The position numbers were made by a program, and so were the translations under genes. This document shows positions 1 to 4,960 of a stretch of DNA of 7,490 nucleotides, piece by piece (position 1 is the stretch's first letter; each line of letters starts with the position of its first letter). This DNA comes from Dehalococcoidia bacterium. Lineage in GTDB: Bacteria; Chloroflexota; Dehalococcoidia; GIF9; AB-539-J10. Below the pieces are notes generated by a model that saw only the letters and a list, made by a program, of their open reading frames with translations, was not told the origin of the DNA and searched no databases. Where the stretch lies: the NCBI GenBank assembly GCA_023129815.1, contig JAGMBH010000117.1, positions 1 to 7,490 of the forward strand, read 5' to 3'.

Positions 1-425
1 AGAACCTCTTTGTTTACTGGAACTTCCCCTCTTTCCACCCCCTGAAGCAACCGAGCTTTATTTATAGCCATTCTTATGAGTTCCAACGCCTTCTCGGTAA
101 CATCCCCTTCATGAGCCCAGGAACATTGCTCCCTTATATTTGCTATGGAAAGAAGATCAGGGTTAAGCCCAAGTCCTTCTAGAAGCCTCATAAATTTATC
201 CTCACATAACTCTGGTGAGCAAGCAGCGATTACTACTCTATTTACGTTTTCCCTCAGGATTCTTGAAGCTATCGCCTTCTCTCCTTCTTCGAGGCATAGA
301 TTATGGCTTATCTCTACAAAGGCGACGTCTTCGAGTTTCCCTAAATTTCCCCTAATTTTGGGGGAATTTATATTCTTTAGACTTCCCCCACAATCGCAGA
401 GGAAGAGGCCTAGCTTTACTGGCAT
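1..425 (-). CDS. hdrA: HdrA family protein, N-terminal domain (3' end outside window)
   Basis: The first 141 codons of an HdrA-type flavin/iron-sulfur subunit of heterodisulfide reductase are present, and the reading frame is still open at position 1. Visible family motifs are CDCGG (residues 10-14), ACSPELCE (68-75), ANIREQCSW (95-103) and an RMAxxKARLL helix (118-127), all typical of the HdrA N-terminal domain. The last visible residues (EVPVNKEVL) match the linker that in HdrA leads straight into the FAD-binding Rossmann GxGxxG, so a full-length HdrA is expected beyond the window. The ATG at 425-423 is supported by GGAGG ten bases upstream. It overlaps the end of the preceding HdrA-like gene by 10 bp in another frame, which implies translational coupling. 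Known for the family: cytoplasmic, FAD plus several [4Fe-4S] clusters, flavin-based electron bifurcation. What follows the N-terminal domain is inferred, because it cannot be seen. Confidence 0.85.
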   Translation of the reverse strand, partial: MPVKLGLFLCDCGGSLKNINSPKIRGNLGKLEDVAFVEISHNLCLEEGEKAIASRILRENVNRVVIAACSPELCEDKFMRLLEGLGLNPDLLSIANIREQCSWAHEGDVTEKALELIRMAINKARLLQGVERGEVPVNKEV

Positions 426-1660
426 TTTTCTAAAACCTCCATCACCCTCTCTGCCGCTGCTATTCCATGAGCGATCGAATCAGGGATATCTTTGGGACCT
501 TGACAAGTTCCGGCGAGGAGAATCCCCTCGACATTGGTCTCTGCGGAATTAAAAGGCTCCTTAGTATCGAAGAAGCCATAGTCTGCTAAATTTATTCCCA
601 AAATCTTGGCCAAATCCCAGGAATCTTTCCTGGGGGCGATGCCTACCGAAAGGGTTACCAGGTCAAAGGTTTCTCGTTCAACCTTTCCTTCTGAAATATT
701 CTCAAACCTCACTTCAAGTTCGCTGGAAGGAGTCGGCAAAATTTCGACTGGTACTCCTCGGATAAATCGAATACTTTCCCGACACTCCTGATAAAACTGG
801 GCAAAACCCTTCCCGGCAGTCTGAAGATCAATATAAAAGATAGTCACCTGGGCATCAGGATTTTGATACTTAATAAGCCGAGCGAACCTCATGGCGTACT
901 TACAGCATACTTGGGAGCAATAGCCATGACTTTCGTCTCTGGAGCCGACACATTGGACGAAGGCAATGTTTTTTGGCTCCTTTCCATTTGTGGGAAGTTT
1001 AAGATAGCCCTCACGATTAAAAATCCTCTCCAGGTCGAGGCCAGTCAAGACATTAGGATATCTACCATAACCCAGGGAGCCAATTTCTCGGGCGTTAAAG
1101 ACTTCGAAGCCGGTGGCGACGATAATTGCGCCGACACTCAGTTCTTGCCTTTCAGGTTTAAGGTCAAAGGCTATAGCGTCCGTGGGACATATTCCCTGAC
1201 AGAGGTTGCACTTCTCACCTCTAAGGCGAAGACATAGTCTTTCATCGATGACATAACAATAAGGGATTGCCTCGGGAGAAGGTGGAAGGATTGCCTTCGG
1301 CTCAGTAGGACAAACCTCAGCACATATTCCGCAAGCGATACATCTTTCTGGGGTAATGTATTGAGGCTTTCGAAGCACCTTGACCTTAAAATCTCCCATT
1401 TCGCCGCTTAACCCTGCCACCATCGAGTCGGTCAAGATCGAGATTCGTGGGTGGACTGCCACCTTAGCTAAGCTTTGGGGGACAAGGCAGACAGAGCATT
1501 TAGTGCAAACCTCCGTTGCTTTACAACAAAAAGAAGCAGCTTGCCCTCCAATTACTGCTTCCCTCTCGATTAAGTATACTCTAAAGCCGCTATTGGCTAA
1601 TTCTAATGCTGAAGTTATTCCACTTATGCCACCGCCAATAACTACAGTAGACTTATTCAC
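416..1660 (-). CDS. hdrA: HdrA/QmoA-like FAD and iron-sulfur protein, lacking the HdrA N-terminal domain
   Basis: A 414-residue cytoplasmic flavoprotein of the HdrA/QmoA family. It opens directly with the FAD dinucleotide fold (VIGGGISG, 7-14; E32 ends the second strand; IGGQ 37-40). A Cys-rich segment follows (C45, C46, C52, C55, C58). Next is an inserted ferredoxin-like domain: C107-x2-C110-x2-C113-x3-C117-P, then C143-x7-C151-x2-C154-x3-C158-P, the spacing seen in HdrA. Later come FVQCVGSRDE, CSQVCCKYA and, near the C-terminus, LAGTCQGPKDIP. Full-length HdrA has about 140 extra N-terminal residues and often a C-terminal ferredoxin domain. Both are absent, so its size and architecture resemble QmoA. 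The start is GTG at 1660-1658, sharing one base with the TAG stop of the upstream receiver gene (TAGTG). A role passing electrons between a hydrogenase, ferredoxin and MetFV is inferred from context. A Qmo-like role in sulfur metabolism is the alternative, though no apr or sat gene is visible. Confidence 0.88.
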   Translation of the reverse strand: MNKSTVVIGGGISGITSALELANSGFRVYLIEREAVIGGQAASFCCKATEVCTKCSVCLVPQSLAKVAVHPRISILTDSMVAGLSGEMGDFKVKVLRKPQYITPERCIACGICAEVCPTEPKAILPPSPEAIPYCYVIDERLCLRLRGEKCNLCQGICPTDAIAFDLKPERQELSVGAIIVATGFEVFNAREIGSLGYGRYPNVLTGLDLERIFNREGYLKLPTNGKEPKNIAFVQCVGSRDESHGYCSQVCCKYAMRFARLIKYQNPDAQVTIFYIDLQTAGKGFAQFYQECRESIRFIRGVPVEILPTPSSELEVRFENISEGKVERETFDLVTLSVGIAPRKDSWDLAKILGINLADYGFFDTKEPFNSAETNVEGILLAGTCQGPKDIPDSIAHGIAAAERVMEVLEKCQ

Positions 1661-2067
1661 TATTTAGCTTCTTTTTTTAGCAATTCCTCCACTCGATTCA
1701 GCAGTTCTTTGGGATCGAAGGGCTTGTGTAGGTAGTCCTCTGCCTCCATTGTCATCCCCTCTCGCATAGAGAGATGCATCCTTTCTCTATCATCAGGATA
1801 GACAGTTAGCATCAGCACGGGAATGTGAGAGAAGAAGTAATATTTGGGATCGGTCTTGATTTCTCGGCAAACCTCGAACCCACTCTTACCTGGCATTATC
1901 ACGTCTAAGATAATTAAATCAGGCCTTTCATCCACTACCTTCCGCAAACCTTCGTCTCCATCAAGCGCAGCAACCACCTGATAGAACTTGCTTTCAAGCA
2001 CGCTCTTCACTGCTGTCTGTAAATCAGGGTCATCGTCAATCACGAGGATTTTGGTTTGCTTCTGCAT
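1660..2067 (-). CDS. Stand-alone receiver (REC) domain response regulator, copy 2
   Basis: A single-domain response regulator of 135 residues with no DNA-binding or enzymatic output domain. REC landmarks are the acidic triad start D11-D12-D13, phospho-acceptor D55 in IILDVIMP, switch residue T88 in VLMLT and the conserved K115-P116. The T88-to-K115 interval is 27 residues against about 22 in CheY, so the alpha4-beta5 region carries about five extra residues, as in the neighbouring receiver. The ATG at 2067 has a GGGAGGG ribosome site about five bases upstream. No alternative start before the first beta strand would avoid the 32-bp overlap with the upstream receiver, so the overlap looks real. 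The stop overlaps the GTG of the HdrA-like gene by one base. It presumably receives phosphate from the adjacent kinase and acts by protein contact. The target is unknown. Confidence 0.9.
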   Translation of the reverse strand: MQKQTKILVIDDDPDLQTAVKSVLESKFYQVVAALDGDEGLRKVVDERPDLIILDVIMPGKSGFEVCREIKTDPKYYFFSHIPVLMLTVYPDDRERMHLSMREGMTMEAEDYLHKPFDPKELLNRVEELLKKEAK

Positions 2068-2461
2068 CTTTCCCTCCCTTCGATAGGAGCTTCTTTATGC
2101 GCTTAAGTAAGGCAAATGGCTCGATGGGTTTTTCTATATAGTCTTCAGCACCGAGTCGATGACCAGTTTCCAACTCATAGCGGCGTTGGCTGGCCTCCTC
2201 TCTCACCGAGCTTATAATTAAAATGGGCATATTGTGATACTCACTCCACTGGGTGTTCTGCAGTTTCTTGACAACGGCAAAGCCATCCATCTTTGGCAGC
2301 AGGAGATCTAAGAGCATTAAGTCTGGTTTTTGTTCTTTTAGCCTGGTTAGAGCTTCCTCTCCATCACGAGCTTCAATTACCTCGTAGGAACGCGACTTTA
2401 ACACACTACTAATTGCTATTCGAATATCAGGGTCATCATCTACTATCAGAATCTTAGCCAT
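2036..2461 (-). CDS. Stand-alone receiver (REC) domain response regulator, copy 1
   Basis: A 141-residue single REC domain with a short hydrophilic tail and no output domain. Landmarks are D8-D9-D10, phospho-acceptor D52 in LMLLDLLLP, switch residue S84 in ILIISS and K111-P112. As in the next gene, the interval between switch residue and lysine is stretched to 27 residues, and the motif GAEDYIEKP mirrors EAEDYLHKP there. The two probably arose by tandem duplication. The gene starts 52 bp after the kinase stop, with no terminator seen between them, so kinase and receivers are likely co-transcribed. The start at 2461 is preceded by GGAG and AAGG. The gene's last 32 bp overlap the next receiver gene. 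It is probably a phosphorelay partner of the adjacent kinase. Confidence 0.9.
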   Translation of the reverse strand: MAKILIVDDDPDIRIAISSVLKSRSYEVIEARDGEEALTRLKEQKPDLMLLDLLLPKMDGFAVVKKLQNTQWSEYHNMPILIISSVREEASQRRYELETGHRLGAEDYIEKPIEPFALLKRIKKLLSKGGKDAEANQNPRD

Positions 2462-2513
2462 CTACCTTACTCCGCTGACTGGTTTTAGTTGGGCAACTTA
2501 TTTAATCTTCTCC

Positions 2514-3656
2514 TCACCTTTCCAAATCCTTGGGCAAAATGAAGGTAAACTTGCTCCCCTTACCGCTTTCCGAACAGGGACTCACAGCCCATATTCTACC
2601 ATGGTGAGCCTCAACTATGCTCTTGGTTATAGAAAGCCCTAAGCCAGCTCCCCTTTCAGCTATGTCGAGACCGCGATAAAAACCGTCAAATATCCTGGGC
2701 AATTCCTTGGCTGGAATACCAATTCCGGTATCCGCCACCTCCACTTCTACATAATCTATGTCATCCTTTGCTTTAACCGTTACCACCCCTCCAGAGGGGG
2801 TAAACTTAATGGCATTGGATAACAAATTCCTAACTACCTGTTTAAGCCGCTCTTGAACTCCAAGAATAGCCGGAAGCTCTCGGGGTACTTCAGCAACCAG
2901 TTGCAACCCCTTTCCCTCAGCTAAAGGATGCATAGCTTCAAGGCAATCTTCTATCACTTTTGCCAGAGAAATTCTCTCCATTCTCAAGTCCCCGAAACCA
3001 ATTCGGGAAAAATCAATCATGTTACTCACTAAATTTAGCAGCTCAGAGAGTCTCTTGCTACTCCTTTGCACTATGTTTTTTTGCTCTTCATTTAATTCTC
3101 CGGCAAACTCACCGAGCAAGAGCCGGTTATAGCTTTCCACCGCAGCCAGGGGGGCCTTCAAGTCATGGAAAATAACAGACAGAATACATGCCATCGTCTC
3201 CCTAGCGTGTTTAAGTCTTGAAGAAACTACCTTAGCGAGATTATTCATCGTCCTACATCCCACTTCAGGGTTGTCTTCGAACAAACCTTTAAGCTCTACC
3301 GTGTCTAAAGCGATAACCTTGGTTCTCTCAAGACTTCGGCCCGTTGCAGTAAGAATATAAGGATCTATGAGCCCTGAACAACACAAGCAGCCACCTTGAG
3401 TTACCACGTGAATTGTGGCACTTTCCTCCACCGCCCGACTAATGTGAAGATTCATTTCCAGAGCCACCTTGCCTGATTCCACGATATACATAGTATGGCA
3501 TGGGGTGCCTTCAGGGAAAATAACTGTCCCGGCTTCATAAACCTCTTCTCGGCAAAGCGGTAGCAACTTATCCAGTTCGTCGTTGCTCAGCCCCCGGAAC
3601 AAGTCTGAATGCTTTAATATTTCCTTAACTGAGCCCAATTCGATTACTGTTTTCAT
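2514..3656 (-). CDS. Soluble sensor histidine kinase with CRP/FNR-like input domain
   Basis: A 380-residue two-component kinase without membrane segments, so it probably senses an intracellular signal. Residues about 15-150 form a cyclic-nucleotide-binding-type beta-barrel (DLFRGLSNDEL at 18-28, then EAGTVIFPEG at 41-50). Residues about 155-220 are the HisKA dimerisation helices with the H box SVIFHDLKAP, phospho-acceptor H164. Residues about 265-380 are the ATPase domain: N box NLLSNAIKF (N281), G1 box DTGIGIP (D309), F box IFDGFYR and G2 box GAGLGLS. The input domain lacks an obvious phosphate-binding RxAS motif and has Cys90, Cys92 and Cys93 where family members usually carry a GxxFG(W/E)-type turn, so cAMP is doubtful as ligand and redox or metal sensing is possible. 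It is the first gene of an apparent operon with two receivers and HdrA genes. The ATG is only a few bases from the predicted transcription start and lacks a clear ribosome site. Confidence 0.9.
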   Translation of the reverse strand: MKTVIELGSVKEILKHSDLFRGLSNDELDKLLPLCREEVYEAGTVIFPEGTPCHTMYIVESGKVALEMNLHISRAVEESATIHVVTQGGCLCCSGLIDPYILTATGRSLERTKVIALDTVELKGLFEDNPEVGCRTMNNLAKVVSSRLKHARETMACILSVIFHDLKAPLAAVESYNRLLLGEFAGELNEEQKNIVQRSSKRLSELLNLVSNMIDFSRIGFGDLRMERISLAKVIEDCLEAMHPLAEGKGLQLVAEVPRELPAILGVQERLKQVVRNLLSNAIKFTPSGGVVTVKAKDDIDYVEVEVADTGIGIPAKELPRIFDGFYRGLDIAERGAGLGLSITKSIVEAHHGRIWAVSPCSESGKGSKFTFILPKDLER

Positions 3657-3668
3657 TTCGGGTTTTAC

Positions 3669-3697
3669 ATTATAAGTACTTCTAAAGGTTTTTGCAA
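3669..3697 (-). promoter_or_regulatory. Sigma-70-type promoter of the kinase-receiver-hdrA operon
   Basis: On the minus strand TTGCAA (3697-3692) is followed after exactly 17 bases by a perfect TATAAT (3674-3669). Transcription would start near 3662, only about 5-6 bases before the kinase ATG at 3656, giving an almost leaderless mRNA. That agrees with the lack of a Shine-Dalgarno sequence there. The prediction rests on motif match only. Confidence 0.6.
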
Positions 3698-3724
3698 ATA
3701 CTGATGGTGTGAGAGCGTTTATTT

Positions 3725-3784
3725 TGTCACCTGAGCCGAAGCCCTGAGCGCAGAGAAGGGGCTAGCGAAGGGCTCAGAATGACA
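3725..3784. repeat. TGTCA-bounded imperfect inverted repeat (MITE-like or interspersed repeat)
   Basis: The element begins TGTCACCTGAGC and ends GCTCAGAATGACA, whose reverse complement TGTCATTCTGAGC matches the left end except for a small indel and substitution. The inside holds further complementary pieces (AGCCCT and AGGGGCT), so the 60 bp can fold into a long imperfect hairpin. Ends of the form TGTCATTCTGAG are, from memory, common in short interspersed repeats of many environmental bacterial genomes. It sits between the kinase promoter and the plus-strand metF and does not look coding. The rest of the divergent 235-bp spacer (3657-3891) holds the kinase promoter on the left and the metF upstream region on the right. 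Confidence 0.55.
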
Positions 3785-3872
3785 GGAGTGGTTGCTAAAC
3801 GACCTTGATGGTGTAATCGTTTCCAAAAATCTGGCGATAAGGTATAGCAATTTCAGCAAAGTATGATAAAAT

Positions 3873-3894
3873 CCCTCTCAGAGGGTTCAGAATG
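3873..3894 (+). promoter_or_regulatory. Ribosome site of plus-strand metF inside a small hairpin
   Basis: CCCTC (3873-3877) and GAGGG (3881-3885) can pair around a TCA loop. GAGGG is the only plausible Shine-Dalgarno match before the ATG at 3892, six bases further on. Pairing would hide it and could lower or gate translation. A weak -10-like TATGAT lies at 3862-3867, but I see no convincing -35 partner. Confidence 0.4.
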
Positions 3895-4821
3895 AAGACG
3901 GAAAGTAACCTAGAAAGAATACTTGAGGCAGGATATTTTGCCGTGACTGCTCAAATCGGCCCCCCCCGGAATACGGAACCCGAGGCGATAAGGGGAAAAG
4001 CTAATCTTATTAAAGGCTATGTTGATGCTTTTAATGTTCCGGATGGAGAGTCAGCGGTGGTAGCAATGGCAAGCTGGGCGGCTTGCCTTATAGGGAAAGA
4101 AGAAGGCTTAGACCCTATTGTGCAAATGACTTGTCGTGACAGAAATCGAATTGCTCTCCAGATGGACATTTTGGGCATCTCCACGTTTGGTGTGAATAAC
4201 ATACTTTGTCTCTCTGGTGATCCTGTTTCTTTTGGAAATTGTCCTGAGGCGAAGTCCGTCTTCGACCTCGATTCTATCCAGCTTATCAGGATGGTCAAAG
4301 GACTCCGGGATGAAAAAAAGTTTGAGAATGGGGAGCCAATAGCTGGAAGAGAGCCAAGACTTTTCATTGGGGCAGTAACAAACCCTTTTGCTGAACCCAC
4401 GGAGCATGAAGTGATTCGCCTCGGGGAGAAAGTTGCTGCCGGGGCGGACTTTATGCAGACTCAAAGTGTTTATCACATTAAGAAGTTTGAAAGATGGATG
4501 GAAATGGTTCGGGAGCGGGAACTGCACAAGAAAGTAAAAATCCTTGCCGGTATTACTCCACTAAAATCTGTAGCCATAGCGAGATATATGAAGACAAAGC
4601 TTTCTGGGGTGGACGTTCCCGATGAGCTCATTGAGCGCCTTCGCAAGGCTACTACTAGGGAGCAAGTGCGGAAGGAAGGGATAAAAATTGCCGTGGAGAC
4701 CATAAACAGTCTGAAGGAAATAGAAGGGGTAGCAGGTATCCATATCATGGCTATTGAATGGGAAGAAGTTGTTCCAGAGATCTGTGAGGCTAGTGGTCTT
4801 TATCCTCGCTCCTCGCAATGA
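3892..4821 (+). CDS. metF: Methylenetetrahydrofolate reductase paralogue with Glu-to-Gln at the catalytic position
   Basis: A 309-residue TIM-barrel flavoprotein of the MTHFR family (PF02219 type), about two-thirds identical to the minus-strand MetF (my hand alignment gives about 206 of 305). Retained features are D110 in CLSGD (equivalent to E. coli Asp120 near FAD), the CRDRNRIALQ segment, FDLDSIQ and the QTQ motif (E. coli Gln183 region). Residue 21 is Gln (VTAQIGPP, codon CAA), where the paralogue has Glu (VTGEIGPP, GAA) and E. coli has Glu28, the acid needed for folate reduction. Activity may therefore be lost or changed. A run of eight C (3960-3967) follows at once, and the frame is intact. 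The last codons and TGA fall within a repeat fragment, giving the tail RSSQ instead of RP. It stands alone on the plus strand with no MetV partner beside it, so it may be a diverged spare copy. Confidence 0.9.
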   Translation: MKTESNLERILEAGYFAVTAQIGPPRNTEPEAIRGKANLIKGYVDAFNVPDGESAVVAMASWAACLIGKEEGLDPIVQMTCRDRNRIALQMDILGISTFGVNNILCLSGDPVSFGNCPEAKSVFDLDSIQLIRMVKGLRDEKKFENGEPIAGREPRLFIGAVTNPFAEPTEHEVIRLGEKVAAGADFMQTQSVYHIKKFERWMEMVRERELHKKVKILAGITPLKSVAIARYMKTKLSGVDVPDELIERLRKATTREQVRKEGIKIAVETINSLKEIEGVAGIHIMAIEWEEVVPEICEASGLYPRSSQ

Positions 4822-4921
4822 CATATTGGGTACCAGTTTTACTGCATATCTCTTCTATATCTATACTTGCCAACTGTTCACAGGCAAGCTTATAAGCAAG
4901 CTCATGAGTTTGCTCTGGCAT
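4790..4921 (-). pseudogene. Truncated DUF3786-like gene remnant
   Basis: A 43-codon minus-strand frame starts with ATG at 4921-4919, 39 bp after the metF stop in the same direction. Its first 33 residues look like real protein (THELAYKLACEQLASID, then IEEICSKTGTQY) and resemble, from memory, the N-terminus of DUF3786 proteins, which continue for well over 100 residues. Exactly after TGTQY the DNA becomes the repeat TGTCATTGCGAGGAGCG, and the frame ends at TAG (4792-4790) inside the opposite metF. No good ribosome site precedes the ATG. I read it as the stub of a gene once following metF in its operon, cut off by a rearrangement at the repeat. The family assignment is tentative. It also explains most of the 139-bp gap between the two metF genes, where I see no terminator. 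Confidence 0.45.
4807..4823. repeat. Fragment of a GTCATTGCGAGGAGCG-type interspersed repeat
   Basis: CGCTCCTCGCAATGACA on the plus strand is the reverse complement of TGTCATTGCGAGGAGCG, which I recall as one end of a short repeat scattered between genes in many uncultured bacteria. Only this end is visible, and no matching second half was found nearby. It contains the stop of the plus-strand metF and marks the break in the minus-strand DUF3786-like remnant. Its AATGACA end also matches the end of the 3725-3784 repeat. Confidence 0.4.
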
Positions 4922-4960
4922 ATTTGAAATATAAATGGTGGCTTTTCATTTATGCCCAGA

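Noticed and set aside
145..552. Plus-strand open frame of 135 codons
   Set aside because: It lies opposite the HdrA genes, has low-complexity Ser/Pro-rich sequence and no family motif; the minus-strand frame carries clear HdrA motifs.
863..1237. Plus-strand open frame of 124 codons
   Set aside because: Entirely antisense to the HdrA/QmoA-like gene; no recognisable domain or ribosome site.
3833..3848. TGGC...AGC as a sigma-54 promoter for plus-strand metF
   Set aside because: The GG and GC elements are 14 bases apart instead of 12, so they do not fit the -24/-12 pattern.
4017..4527. Overlapping minus-strand open frames within plus-strand metF
   Set aside because: Shadows of metF; similar antisense frames occur opposite the other metF, as expected from shared coding sequence.
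4866..4897. CTTGCC/GGCAAG stem and GCTTATAAGC palindrome as a terminator between the metF genes
   Set aside because: Long loop and no T-run after the stem; the bases are better explained as the codons of the DUF3786-like remnant.
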